From an uncultured Bacilli bacterium (GTDB lineage: Bacteria; Bacillota_I; Bacilli_A; RF39; UBA660), in contig CALVYO010000001.1 in the NCBI GenBank assembly GCA_944372275.1, forward strand, positions 1 to 39,383: a DNA stretch of 39,383 bases. The letters are read 5' to 3'. A program made the translations under genes and the position numbers. The notes beneath the pieces are model-generated. The model worked only from the letters and a program-made list of their open reading frames with translations. It searched no databases and was not told the origin of the DNA. Shown one piece after another: positions 1 to 8,531 of the stretch (within the stretch, counting starts at the first letter, position 1; each line of letters opens with the position of its first letter).

Positions 1-71
1 TTAAAAGCATTAAACAATCCATCAAAAAAGATAGATATAAATTCGTAAAAAAATCTTAAAAATGTATTCAT
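1..71 (-). CDS. Unidentified ORF, truncated by left window edge
   Basis: An ATG lies 3 nt after the stop of the signal peptidase gene, with a GGGGGA ribosome-site-like stretch just upstream. The reading frame stays open to the window edge and gives 23 residues starting MNTFLRFFYEF, rich in Phe and hydrophobic residues. This is what the last gene of operon A would look like, perhaps a small membrane protein. Too little is visible to assign a family. Confidence 0.5.
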   Translation of the reverse strand, partial: MNTFLRFFYEFISIFFDGLFNAF

Positions 72-74
72 AAA

Positions 75-2117
75 CTAATTCCCCCAATAACTTCCTACTT
101 TACTTGCGATATCATCGTAAGCAATTTTATTGTGTAATTCTTCTTTTATTGATGACAAAACATCAATAGATTCAAACATTTTCCCTTTTACTCTTTTATC
201 GATAAAGATGTATTCCATCGCCTCTATAACACCTTGATCTTTTGTATTTACTTTAGAAGCTTTTAAATCAACAGCAAATTTATATCCATCTTTAATTAAT
301 GTTTTAATTACTTTTTTATTTCTAGATAATTCTTCATATTGCGCTAAAACGATGATGTTATTCTTTGCATATTCATCGGCAAATAAGTTAAATATTTTAT
401 CTAATTTATTTGTTTTAGTATATAAACTTTCTGGTAAATAGAATATATATTTTTTATTAAAATCCGCATTCAACACATCTTTAACAATTTGGACTAATAA
501 TAAAGTTAATAATACTTCTATTTTATCTTCGGCAACAATACCATCAGAATAAGTTTTATCAACAATATAATCACTATATACTTTACTAAAATTAATATTA
601 TGGTTTAATTCAACTGCATAAATATTTTTAATTGATAAAGCATTATAATTTAATTCAAACAAAGTTGTTTCTAATTTTTCCAAAACTACTTTAATAGCAG
701 ATTTATAAGTCTTTTGAATTTTTAAAATCTTACTTATCATTTCATTGATTGTTTTTGGATCAACTTCAGTACCGATATATTTAATCATTTTATTTTTATA
801 AGTTTGTTTTTTTATTTTATTGTCATCGATAACTAAATATGTATGTTCTAAATGTATTAATAAAGTAAAGATATTAGTATATTTTTTTACCTTTTCACTA
901 TACTTATTATCAGTTCCTTTATATGATTTTAACATTTTTTCTGCAGATTCTTTTAAAGCAGTTTCAAGTCTTACATTCATATTGCGTCCATTATATTCAA
1001 CATTGATGTCGCCACAATAATTATAGTATTTACCATCGATATAAATCTTTAAAAAATTATCTTTAATAGTTGCTTCATTTGTTTTTAATGGTTCTCCATT
1101 ATTTAAAACATCGATTATCTCTTTTATTTCTTCCTCTTTCATAAACATTACTTTTTCAATAATATTTTTGAATTTTTTCTTTTTATTTTGTAACATTTCA
1201 AGTTTTAATTCAACTTCGTCAACTTTTTCTTCTTCATCTTTTTCCACAACTACTGGTTCTTCTTCAACTTCAATTTTTTTAGCATAAGCATTTTCGATTT
1301 CATCTTTATCTACTTGAATCATTCTAAAGTACATTGTTTTATCTAAATCTTCTGCTTCTAATGGTTTCAAATCGGTAATTGTTTCGTCAATATTTTCATC
1401 TTTAACTTCTTCAACTTTTGTAACTTTTACTTCATTATTTTCTTCTTTAATTTCATTTTTGATAACTTCTTTAGGTTTTAATTCTTCTTTAACATAATTA
1501 TCGTTAACTATTTTCTTATTATCTTTTTTTATTAACTTAATAATATTTTTACTAAATATTTTTAGTTTTTTCATTATATTTGCAACAATAATATCTAACT
1601 TACTCATCTTCTTTTCCTTCTTATTCTTTTTAAATGTTAAATTAACTAAATAAATAGTTATAATAATTGCTATTAAAACAATTGGATTAAAAATAGTTTT
1701 CTTAAATATTCCAAATGCTGGTAATATTTTTACAACTTTACCGACAATTTGTTCTTGTGTAATCGGATCATCTTTAGCATCGTTGGCATCACCTTTAGTA
1801 ACAAAAGTTCCTTGATATGCTTCAATAACACGATGGGTTATAAACTCACCATCTTGTTTAAAAGTAACAATATCATCTATTTTTATATTTCTTGAATATT
1901 TAACTACGATCCAATCTCCAGGTTCTACTGCTTCGCCCATACTACCAGTTTGAACTTCAAATACAGAATAACCAAAGAAACTTGAATAGTCATTACCTAA
2001 TAATTTTACTTGAATGTTGTTATAAATTGAAATCAATAAAACAACACCAAAAATAAAAATCAATATATTTAAGACAACATTAATAATTTTATCTGATATT
2101 TTTCCTTTATTTACCAT
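75..2117 (-). CDS. SipW/ER-type signal peptidase I (S26) fused to a large cytoplasmic domain
   Basis: Residues 1-165 are a complete ER/SipW-type signal peptidase. A first membrane segment covers about residues 13-32, the catalytic Ser59 lies in TGSM, the His of the Ser-His type is His95 in ITHRV, conserved acids are in GDAND (110-114), and a second membrane segment covers about 144-162. B. subtilis SipW, which matures TasA and TapA, is about 190 aa. This protein goes on to 680 aa with a Lys/Glu-rich linker (about 165-320) and a mixed helical domain (about 320-680) that I do not recognise. Topology places that extension in the cytoplasm. The neighbours are proteins with SipW-type signal peptides, so they are the likely substrates. 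The gene has its own promoter after a terminator, so it need not be co-expressed with the subunits at equal level. The peptidase assignment is secure; the role of the extension is unknown. Confidence 0.87.
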   Translation of the reverse strand: MVNKGKISDKIINVVLNILIFIFGVVLLISIYNNIQVKLLGNDYSSFFGYSVFEVQTGSMGEAVEPGDWIVVKYSRNIKIDDIVTFKQDGEFITHRVIEAYQGTFVTKGDANDAKDDPITQEQIVGKVVKILPAFGIFKKTIFNPIVLIAIIITIYLVNLTFKKNKKEKKMSKLDIIVANIMKKLKIFSKNIIKLIKKDNKKIVNDNYVKEELKPKEVIKNEIKEENNEVKVTKVEEVKDENIDETITDLKPLEAEDLDKTMYFRMIQVDKDEIENAYAKKIEVEEEPVVVEKDEEEKVDEVELKLEMLQNKKKKFKNIIEKVMFMKEEEIKEIIDVLNNGEPLKTNEATIKDNFLKIYIDGKYYNYCGDINVEYNGRNMNVRLETALKESAEKMLKSYKGTDNKYSEKVKKYTNIFTLLIHLEHTYLVIDDNKIKKQTYKNKMIKYIGTEVDPKTINEMISKILKIQKTYKSAIKVVLEKLETTLFELNYNALSIKNIYAVELNHNINFSKVYSDYIVDKTYSDGIVAEDKIEVLLTLLLVQIVKDVLNADFNKKYIFYLPESLYTKTNKLDKIFNLFADEYAKNNIIVLAQYEELSRNKKVIKTLIKDGYKFAVDLKASKVNTKDQGVIEAMEYIFIDKRVKGKMFESIDVLSSIKEELHNKIAYDDIASKVGSYWGN

Positions 2118-2159
2118 ACTATATCAACCCTATCTTCGACTCTTTTCATACTATATATA

Positions 2160-2188
2160 ATTTTACCATATTCGACATTTTTTTACAA
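2160..2188 (-). promoter_or_regulatory. Sigma-A promoter of the signal peptidase gene with a 0A-like box in the spacer
   Basis: On the minus strand TTGTAA (2183-2188), a 17-nt spacer, then TAAAAT (2160-2165) preceded by TGG, an extended -10. The spacer contains TGTCGAA (2171-2177), identical to the Spo0A 0A-box consensus. A one-mismatch copy, AGTCGAA, lies downstream at 2135-2141. A single box can occur by chance in AT-rich DNA, so regulation is only suggested. Confidence 0.55.
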
Positions 2189-2192
2189 TACA

Positions 2193-2224
2193 AAAAATCA
2201 AAAAAAAGAATGTTTATTCATTCT
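2193..2224 (-). terminator. Intrinsic terminator overlapping the stop of the 534-aa gene
   Basis: On the minus strand AGAATG pairs with CATTCT around a 6-nt loop, followed by eight T. The stem begins in the last codons of the 534-aa gene. It separates the subunit genes from the signal peptidase gene, which has its own promoter just downstream. Confidence 0.65.
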
Positions 2225-3818
2225 CTTTAATTTCTTTAGCAATAATTTTTTCAACTTGAACCATAAACCAAATTTTTTCAACAGAAGTTTCACTTTTTTC
2301 AATTTTACTAACTCGTAATATTAACAATATTTTATTAAGTAGAGTTTTTAAACTATCTTCGTTTAAATCATCTTCAGTAATATTAATACTATTTAAACGG
2401 TATTTGTTACTAATTGTCTTAGCAATATTATTTTCTTTAAAAATTGGTACTCCTGTAATAATAATATTGGTTGGATTCATCGCAAACAAATCAAAATTAT
2501 CGCTATATTTAATAATTTCTTCATATTCTGTCATATTATAAATTTTTTGAATAGTTAATTTTTTAAAATAATCAAAACTATAATATAAATGCAAAACATC
2601 AGAAATAGTTAATGTTTCAGTTAATACCATCATTATTTTATCTTTAAAATATTCAATATCGTAAGTTTTATATAACTCATATAATTCATTAGCCTTCATA
2701 ACCGATTGCAGTTTTAATTGTTTTAAACCACTATCTGATCTAAATTCAAACAAACCGGGACGACCACTGAATATTTTTTTATTTAATTTTTCTAATTCAT
2801 TTTCTTTATTTTCAATTTCATCAATAATAGTTTTTAAACCTTTATACTCTTTCTTATCAGTAGCCAATAATTTTTCGTATTCATCTTTAAAATGTTTAAA
2901 AATAGGATAAAATTCTAAATAATTTTGATATTCTATAACATTCAACTTCAATTTTTCTAAAGCAGGTAATACTTTTTCAACATCTTTAACCTCAGGAATT
3001 AAAGATTCAAAAGCAGTTTGTCTTCCTTTACTATCATTTAAATATTGTTCGATATCTAATTCTTTAGTTTTTGCCATAGCAATTATATCACTGATAGTTT
3101 CTTTACTTGCTATATTTAAATCAATATAAGCATCTTGTAATTTTTCTAAACAATGAGCGTAATCCTTAATATTATTTTTATCCATAACTTCTTTTTGAAG
3201 TTCTAAAATATAATGATTTAATTTTCGACCATTCTTTTTAATTAATTTTCTAAAATTTAATTCAATATGGTGGATAAGTTCAGGATTAACCCAATATATT
3301 TGTTCAAAGATTTCTGAAACTTTATCATAACTATCTAATCTTCGATTACGAACTTCTAAAAAAGCAGTCATATATTCGTGAACATAACAAGTATAATTGA
3401 AATCATCACTTTCTAGATGGATACCTGCTTGTTCAAATTTATCTAAGAAACCATTTATAATTTCATTTAAAGATTTAAAATTAAATGTATCATAATTATT
3501 AATTTGATATAATAACTCATCAAAACACATTTTTTCTAAATATGTATTAGTTGGATTTAAAAGAAATTTAACATTTTCTAATTTTTCTAGCCTTTCTGTC
3601 AATTTATCTAAATCAGATGTTTCTTTTATTTCAAAACTTTTCGCTTTAGCAATTAAATAATTTCTTGTATTTGTTTGATATTCTTCATATTTTTTAATAA
3701 TTTCATCGATTGTTTCATTGAATTTTTTCTTATTTGTTTTCGTCTTAGTTGGCATAGTGGAAATCAATGTCTTTTTAGCCTCAATATCTTTATTAATAAA
3801 ATCTAAAAAATTATTCAT
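2214..3818 (-). CDS. Cytoplasmic 534-aa helical protein of operon A, unknown function
   Basis: No signal peptide or membrane segment is visible. The composition is rich in Lys, Glu, Leu and Ile with many heptad-like stretches, for example about residues 40-85 and 275-350, so I expect a helical or coiled-coil protein. I recognise no domain. The start overlaps the end of the 47-aa gene (ATGAATAA), which implies translational coupling, and the gene follows three secreted-subunit genes. Its position between the subunits and the signal peptidase with its large cytoplasmic domain suggests a cytoplasmic partner of the secretion or assembly machinery. That is inference from context only. Confidence 0.75.
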   Translation of the reverse strand: MNNFLDFINKDIEAKKTLISTMPTKTKTNKKKFNETIDEIIKKYEEYQTNTRNYLIAKAKSFEIKETSDLDKLTERLEKLENVKFLLNPTNTYLEKMCFDELLYQINNYDTFNFKSLNEIINGFLDKFEQAGIHLESDDFNYTCYVHEYMTAFLEVRNRRLDSYDKVSEIFEQIYWVNPELIHHIELNFRKLIKKNGRKLNHYILELQKEVMDKNNIKDYAHCLEKLQDAYIDLNIASKETISDIIAMAKTKELDIEQYLNDSKGRQTAFESLIPEVKDVEKVLPALEKLKLNVIEYQNYLEFYPIFKHFKDEYEKLLATDKKEYKGLKTIIDEIENKENELEKLNKKIFSGRPGLFEFRSDSGLKQLKLQSVMKANELYELYKTYDIEYFKDKIMMVLTETLTISDVLHLYYSFDYFKKLTIQKIYNMTEYEEIIKYSDNFDLFAMNPTNIIITGVPIFKENNIAKTISNKYRLNSINITEDDLNEDSLKTLLNKILLILRVSKIEKSETSVEKIWFMVQVEKIIAKEIKENE

Positions 3819-3954
3819 CTTCCGTTTCCTCTTCTATTTCTATTTTACTTTCAACTAAAAATTGCGAAAAATCTGTAATATTTTGATAAACTTCAATTAA
3901 TTCTTTTAAAGTCAATGCTGATAAATCGAAATCAACTTTTTCTTCCCTTTTCAT
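3811..3954 (-). CDS. 47-aa acidic small protein coupled to the 534-aa gene
   Basis: ATG at 3954 is preceded by AAAGGTGAG at good spacing, and the frame runs 47 codons from MKREEKVDFDLSALTLKEL to an acidic tail ending EEETEDE. The stop codon overlaps the ATG of the next gene by 8 nt, and the previous gene ends 17 nt upstream, so it sits inside a tight operon. The protein is soluble and helical in appearance, with no hydrophobic segment. A small adaptor of the 534-aa protein is plausible; no family recognised. Confidence 0.7.
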   Translation of the reverse strand: MKREEKVDFDLSALTLKELIEVYQNITDFSQFLVESKIEIEEETEDE

Positions 3955-3971
3955 CTTCTCACCTTTTTCCC

Positions 3972-5018
3972 CTATTCATATCCTTGTGTATCTTTAATAA
4001 AATTCAATGAAATATATATTTCAGCACCATCAGAATCTGTTTCCAAACTATCGATATCTTGTCCTTCAATCCAAACATAAACACGAGTTTTGGTAATACC
4101 GTCTGGAACTGTAAACAATGGTACTTCAAAATCTTCATCAGTCATCGTTTCTTGTAGTTCAAAATAATTTGGATCAAGATTTGGTGAACCTGATACTGTA
4201 TTAGCAACAAATATTGGTCCACCAGCCCTAGTAAATGCATAAGTTGGAAATTCTTGGCCATTTACTAAATTAACGCCATACTTTGTTGCTCTTTCAATTG
4301 ATAAATCTGAATGATCTTTGCTATTTGGCTCAAAAATAATCGAATAACAATTATTATTACAAGATATATTCTGAACTTCAGTAGCAGAAGCATCTTTAGC
4401 AACAGACCCCATTTTAACAATTCCAACTCGTGAAGAATTTAATAAACCGACCATTTCTTCATCAGGATTTTCTTCAATTGTAATTGAAGTTCCATAATCA
4501 AAATACAAATTATCACTAGTTGGTGATCCTGAATCATTTTTAAAAAACAAATCAAATGCTATATAGTTATTGTACTCATTTCTTCCACCTTCATGCATTA
4601 AATTAGTCCGTACATAACCATTTTCTTTATCTTTATTAGGATACCTAACACCGCTACTTGCAAACATATTAAATATTGGACTATCGTGATTAGTTATTCC
4701 ATTTGAAGAAATAGGAACTAAACCTCCACCAGCCCATTGACTAGTATTATTAGGATAAGTATATCTTAATCCTCTAATAAGTTCATCAGCTGATATAACT
4801 ATATCAGTATCAAAATTAATGCCATCTAATGAGATTGATAATCCCGTATTCTTTTTAACTGTCATTGTAAATGTTTTTACTCTAACATTTAAATTGGTTG
4901 AAAACCACGCATATGTTGAAAAAATAAGCAAAATACCTATTATTACCATAATAGTAATCGTTACTTTTTTGTTAGTTTTTTCAATTATTCTTTTTTTTAA
5001 AGTATTTTGTTTTTTCAT
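3972..5018 (-). CDS. Secreted minor subunit with SipW-type signal peptide (348 aa)
   Basis: The N-terminus is basic, then a hydrophobic helix (about 18-36) ends in STYAWF (34-39), the Thr-Tyr-Ala-x-Phe pattern of SipW-dependent signal peptides. The C-terminal region keeps the hallmark of the larger subunits of this window: ITKTRVYVWIEGQDID, followed by a beta-strand pattern to the end. It also keeps a shortened form of the central motif (FEPNSKDH instead of IWEPNDxxH) and PTYAFTR. Two cysteines (ISCNNNC) replace the four of the large subunits. At 348 aa it is shorter than the 413-465-aa subunits, which suits a minor, tip or adaptor subunit. Strong RBS (TAGGTGGTG) at correct spacing. The family assignment is by motif; the fibre role is inferred. 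Confidence 0.82.
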   Translation of the reverse strand: MKKQNTLKKRIIEKTNKKVTITIMVIIGILLIFSTYAWFSTNLNVRVKTFTMTVKKNTGLSISLDGINFDTDIVISADELIRGLRYTYPNNTSQWAGGGLVPISSNGITNHDSPIFNMFASSGVRYPNKDKENGYVRTNLMHEGGRNEYNNYIAFDLFFKNDSGSPTSDNLYFDYGTSITIEENPDEEMVGLLNSSRVGIVKMGSVAKDASATEVQNISCNNNCYSIIFEPNSKDHSDLSIERATKYGVNLVNGQEFPTYAFTRAGGPIFVANTVSGSPNLDPNYFELQETMTDEDFEVPLFTVPDGITKTRVYVWIEGQDIDSLETDSDGAEIYISLNFIKDTQGYE

Positions 5019-5034
5019 TTTTCACCACCTAATT

Positions 5035-5074
5035 AATAAAGGAAGAGTAATTAACCAAATTACTCTTCTTTATT
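5035..5074 (-). terminator. Long intercistronic stem-loop after a major subunit gene
   Basis: On the minus strand an almost uninterrupted stem (AATAAAGAAGAGTAATT with its complement, one bulge) forms around a short TGGTT loop just after the stop at 5080 and just before the RBS of the 348-aa gene. The 3' side lacks a clean T tract, so it may act as a partial terminator or as a 3'-end stabiliser that sets subunit stoichiometry. Confidence 0.6.
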
Positions 5075-5079
5075 ATCAA

Positions 5080-6402
5080 TTATTCACCATTTGTTGGAGT
5101 AATATCTGTACTTGGTCCATCATATCCTGGAATATCTGCTTCAGTATATCTTTCTTTAGTGAATCCAAAATTAACTGTAATTTTCTTTCCTAATGATGCA
5201 AAATCATAGTTATCTACATCTTGACCTTCAATCCAAATGTAAACTCTTACTTTTGTAATACTATTTGGCGCTAAAGTCATAAATTGTGGACGATCTTTAC
5301 CAGCTATATTTTTCATTGTATCAGTAAAGTATCCAATTCCAGCATCTTCATCATAAGTCATATCAACTAAATTATAAGTACTTCTATCATCATCATTATA
5401 ATAAGTTGTATAATCGATTGTTGATTTAGTATAACCATTGTATGCTGCGCCATCATAAATATTAATATTATCAGCAATAGCAATTTCATTACTTATTGCA
5501 TATGTTGGATATGCTTGATTTAATTCAACAGTAGCACAATGACTACCTGCATTATATGAAGCAGCATCATTAACATCATCACCATCTGCTTTTCTTGTTA
5601 AACAAGATTTATCATACCAATTAACAGCATTTTGCACATGCACAGAATCATTTGGTTCCCAAATTCTTGCTTCTCTACAAATACCGGTTACTTGAACTTG
5701 TCCATCAGCAGCAGGAACATCAGAACAAGTAATTTTTGTAATGTTACTTACAGATTCAGTATCTGCTTTAACACGACCAATTTGTGCGAATGCAACCCTT
5801 ACAGAATTTTCAATACCTGCTTTTTCTTCGCCATCAGCAGCAACAGTAACTGCAGAATTAGTAGTTAAATAAATTGCTTCTTCGTTTAATGGATTATTTT
5901 GAGTATAATATTCATTACCTGATAAGTTTTTAATGAATAAATCGAATGCAACATAGCCATTACCTTCAACATATTCAGCAGAACCACTACCAACTTGTGT
6001 AGTATGATTATCAACTTGACTAGCTAATAATCTATAACCACCTGTAACAGCAGTCAAACTTCCTTTTTCATATAATTTCATTCTTGAAGAATTTTTATCC
6101 ATATCACCTACAGATGACATTGGAATTAATCCTTCATCTTCGCCATCTAACCATTGGTTAGCATGTCCAGTATAAGCATCAGCATTTCTAGCATCTAAAG
6201 TATATTTCCATTTTTGACCATCCATTGATAGGTATAAGCCTTCAGTTGTTGCTATATTAACGCTAAATTCAGCTACATTAACAGTTTTCATACCTATAAA
6301 CCAAGCATAGGTTGAAACTGATAATAAGATAGCACATAAGCAACACATAGCAACTAAATTTCTAACTTTTTTGCTTTTTTTAGCATTATATTTTTTTGCC
6401 AT
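5080..6402 (-). CDS. Secreted major subunit A2 with SipW-type signal peptide (440 aa)
   Basis: A Lys/Arg-rich start, a hydrophobic segment (about 15-33) and STYAWF (30-35) form a SipW-type signal peptide. The mature part is beta-rich and Asn/Asp/Thr/Ala-rich. It contains a four-cysteine cassette (about 225-295) around IWEPNDSVHVQNAVNWY, then YPTYAIS, INIYDGAAYNGYTKS and a C-terminal ITKVRVYIWIEGQDVDNYD (about 382-400). The closest relative in the window is the 443-aa protein of locus B at 17037-18368, with which it shares long stretches including GLIPMSS and KGSLTAVTGGYRLLAS. Likely an extracellular fibre or matrix subunit in the TasA/camelysin functional class. I do not claim membership of a named Pfam family. 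Strong RBS (ATAGGAGGAAAT). Confidence 0.85.
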   Translation of the reverse strand: MAKKYNAKKSKKVRNLVAMCCLCAILLSVSTYAWFIGMKTVNVAEFSVNIATTEGLYLSMDGQKWKYTLDARNADAYTGHANQWLDGEDEGLIPMSSVGDMDKNSSRMKLYEKGSLTAVTGGYRLLASQVDNHTTQVGSGSAEYVEGNGYVAFDLFIKNLSGNEYYTQNNPLNEEAIYLTTNSAVTVAADGEEKAGIENSVRVAFAQIGRVKADTESVSNITKITCSDVPAADGQVQVTGICREARIWEPNDSVHVQNAVNWYDKSCLTRKADGDDVNDAASYNAGSHCATVELNQAYPTYAISNEIAIADNINIYDGAAYNGYTKSTIDYTTYYNDDDRSTYNLVDMTYDEDAGIGYFTDTMKNIAGKDRPQFMTLAPNSITKVRVYIWIEGQDVDNYDFASLGKKITVNFGFTKERYTEADIPGYDGPSTDITPTNGE

Positions 6403-6428
6403 ATTTCCTCCTATATATAATTTTAGTA

Positions 6429-6459
6429 AACTAGAAGATTTTAATTAAATCTCCTAGTT
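6429..6459 (-). terminator. Intercistronic stem-loop between the two major subunits
   Basis: AACTAG-GAGATTT pairs with AAATCT-TCTAGTT (one G-T) around a small AT loop, 10 nt after the stop of the 413-aa gene and before the RBS of the 440-aa gene. There is no proper T tract. As with the stem-loop at 5035-5074 it lies directly after a major subunit, which suggests controlled read-through or RNA stability rather than full termination. Confidence 0.5.
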
Positions 6460-6468
6460 ACTTATTTT

Positions 6469-7710
6469 TTATTCACCTGATGTTGGTCTCTTATCAACAT
6501 CTACTGGTAATTGTGGATCACCATCATATTCAATATCTTCACCATATAATTGTTCTTTAGTGAATCCGAATGAAACTGAGATTTGTCCTCCTAATGAAGC
6601 AAAATCATAGTTATCTACATCTTGACCTTCAATCCAAATATAAACTCTTACTTTTGTAATACTATTTGGTGCTAAATAGAATAATTCAGGTCTTTCAGTT
6701 CCTTTTAAATTTTTCATTGAATCTGTGAAAGTAGATACTTTCATTAATTTACCATCTTGTGCAGTAGTACTAACCGAAGTTGTCCAACTATTATATTCAG
6801 CGCCATCATATACATCTACTCCATCTGTATAATTAATTACACCACTTACTGCATATGTTGGAACGAATGTACCATCACTAACAGTACCACAAGTACCATT
6901 AAATGAAGCAGGATCTGTAATAGTTTGAGCAATTCTTTTTACACATGATGTAGTATACCAATTAATAGCATTTTGAACGTGTTTAGTATCGTTTGGTTCC
7001 CAAATTGTAGCATCACGATTAGCACAAATGGCAGATACACCATTACCACCAGTACAATCAATACCTTGAATTTTTGCAGTATTTTCTTCCGTAGCAATTA
7101 CACGACCAATTTGTGCGAAAGCAACTCTTACTGAATTTTCAATACCTGCAGTTTCTTCACCAGCAGCACCAGTTTTAACAGCTGATTGTGGAGTTAAATA
7201 AATTCCTTCTTCATTTAAAATATTAACTTCATCATAATATTCATTACCTGATAAGTTTTTAACAAATAAGTCAAATGCAACATAACCATCTTGTTCAGCA
7301 TCAGTATTTTCAACTTTACTTGCCATTACACGATAACCACCAGGTGAAGCAGTAAAGCTACCTTTTTCATATAAAATCAAATTTGATGAAGTAGTATCGA
7401 TTTTTCCAACTGATGACATTGGAATTAATCCATCACCACCCCAACTATTAGTATTTGTTAAATATGTTCCATCACCAGGAGTGTTATAATTATCTTCGTT
7501 AATTGTCACAGAATCACTGAAAGTCGTACCATCTAATGAAAGTGATAATCCATCGATAGCAGCAATTTTTACATCGAAAGCAGTAACATTAACAGTTTTC
7601 ATACCAATAAACCATGCATAGGTTGAAACTGATAAAATGATAGCACATAAACCAGTTCCAACAAGTAATCTTTTAACACGCTTTTCGTGTCTCTTATTTC
7701 TTTTTTCCAT
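6469..7710 (-). CDS. Secreted major subunit A1 with SipW-type signal peptide (413 aa)
   Basis: Starts MEKRNKRHEKRVKRLL, followed by a hydrophobic core and STYAWF (29-34), a SipW-type signal. Shared features with the other large subunits are SLSLDG near the mature start, GLIPMSSVGKID, KGSFTASPGGYRVMAS, the four-Cys cassette around IWEPNDTKHVQNAINWY, PTYAVS, and the C-terminal ITKVRVYIWIEGQDVDNYD. It pairs with the 465-aa protein of locus B (18379-19776), since both have HE-xx-KVK/RVK starts and DVxIAAIDxLxLSLDG. RBS GAGAGAGG lies 5-6 nt upstream. It is first after the anchor gene in the operon. Extracellular polymer subunit is the likely role. Confidence 0.85.
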   Translation of the reverse strand: MEKRNKRHEKRVKRLLVGTGLCAIILSVSTYAWFIGMKTVNVTAFDVKIAAIDGLSLSLDGTTFSDSVTINEDNYNTPGDGTYLTNTNSWGGDGLIPMSSVGKIDTTSSNLILYEKGSFTASPGGYRVMASKVENTDAEQDGYVAFDLFVKNLSGNEYYDEVNILNEEGIYLTPQSAVKTGAAGEETAGIENSVRVAFAQIGRVIATEENTAKIQGIDCTGGNGVSAICANRDATIWEPNDTKHVQNAINWYTTSCVKRIAQTITDPASFNGTCGTVSDGTFVPTYAVSGVINYTDGVDVYDGAEYNSWTTSVSTTAQDGKLMKVSTFTDSMKNLKGTERPELFYLAPNSITKVRVYIWIEGQDVDNYDFASLGGQISVSFGFTKEQLYGEDIEYDGDPQLPVDVDKRPTSGE

Positions 7711-7730
7711 ATGTACCTCTCTCTTTAAAA

Positions 7731-8429
7731 TTAATAATTTTCAACATACTCTGAATTAAAGTCCATATAAACAGAAAATTCACCACCTAAGATATCGTCT
7801 GTACATTCAGGATCACTACCTTCAACCCAAATGACAATTGTGTATTTATCGATATCTCCTGGTTTAAAATTATCAACCTTATTACGGGCAACTAAACTTT
7901 CTTCTAAAAATGCAGTCGTATCTGGCTCATTGGCTCCATTTTTAGCAGCTTTAGCATAAGTAATTTGGTCTCCATTACGATAAACTCTAATTCTAACAGC
8001 ATCGTCGATTTCTTTGATAACATCTGTGATAAAAAGTTCTCTCCAATAGCTAGTAATCTCATTTCCAATATTCTCAACAAAAAATGTGTAAGCAAGGTAT
8101 TCTGTACCGTTATGTGACCCCCCGTCACTTTCATTTAAATCATTAGGTAACCAATTACCAGATATATTTGTAAATGTCTTAGGTGAAGCGATTGATAATT
8201 CTGCTCGATACACTTTATAGTCTGGATCATCGTAAATGACAATACCTCTACTAAAGTATAAGTTTTTATCAAGTGTTATACTAAAATTACCACTATTATA
8301 AATAATACCTATAACCACATACAAAAGAATAAATAGGAAAAGGATTACTAATAAAGCTATTCGAAAGATTTTTTTGAGTTTTTTTTCAGTTTTGATTTTC
8401 TTTGAATTAAGCTTAATCTTGTTTTCCAT
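7731..8429 (-). CDS. Single-pass membrane anchor of fibre operon A (232 aa)
   Basis: A 20-residue Lys-rich cytoplasmic start is followed by one membrane segment (about 22-43) and NSGNFSITLDKNLYF, with no TYAxF-type cleavage motif. The protein should therefore stay anchored with its C-terminal domain outside. The outer domain keeps GGSHNG and a C-terminal IWVEGSDPECTDDILGGEF (about 200-218), a variant of the WIEGQD motif of the large subunits, so anchor and subunits probably share a fold. It is the first gene of the operon, as in locus B, where the 230-aa protein at 19792-20484 is clearly homologous. A membrane-proximal initiator or anchor, comparable in position to TapA, is my inference. Confidence 0.8.
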   Translation of the reverse strand: MENKIKLNSKKIKTEKKLKKIFRIALLVILFLFILLYVVIGIIYNSGNFSITLDKNLYFSRGIVIYDDPDYKVYRAELSIASPKTFTNISGNWLPNDLNESDGGSHNGTEYLAYTFFVENIGNEITSYWRELFITDVIKEIDDAVRIRVYRNGDQITYAKAAKNGANEPDTTAFLEESLVARNKVDNFKPGDIDKYTIVIWVEGSDPECTDDILGGEFSVYMDFNSEYVENY

Positions 8430-8496
8430 AACTCATACCCCTTCATATTTAACCTATTTGATTAGGCTTCTATGATATTCTTTACAATATAACTAT

Positions 8497-8524
8497 ATTA
8501 TAGCATACTAATTTTTTTTGTCAA
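8497..8524 (-). promoter_or_regulatory. Sigma-A promoter of operon A
   Basis: On the minus strand TTGACA (8519-8524), a 16-nt spacer and TATAAT (8497-8502) with an extended TATGC in front of the -10. The promoter of locus B at 20537-20564 has the same hexamers, spacer length and extended -10. The leader downstream shares a GTAAAGxATATCA stretch in both loci. Confidence 0.85.
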
Positions 8525-8531
8525 TATAATA

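Noticed and set aside
820..1020. Plus-strand open frame of 66 codons
   Set aside because: Lies antisense within the signal peptidase gene, has no RBS and no protein-like pattern. Other antisense frames inside real genes (for example 4819-5193, 18950-19341, 26939-27268, 36911-37186) were left out for the same reason.
7904..8134. 76-codon minus-strand frame inside the anchor gene
   Set aside because: Out-of-frame shadow of the 232-aa anchor, which has a clear RBS, membrane helix and homologue.
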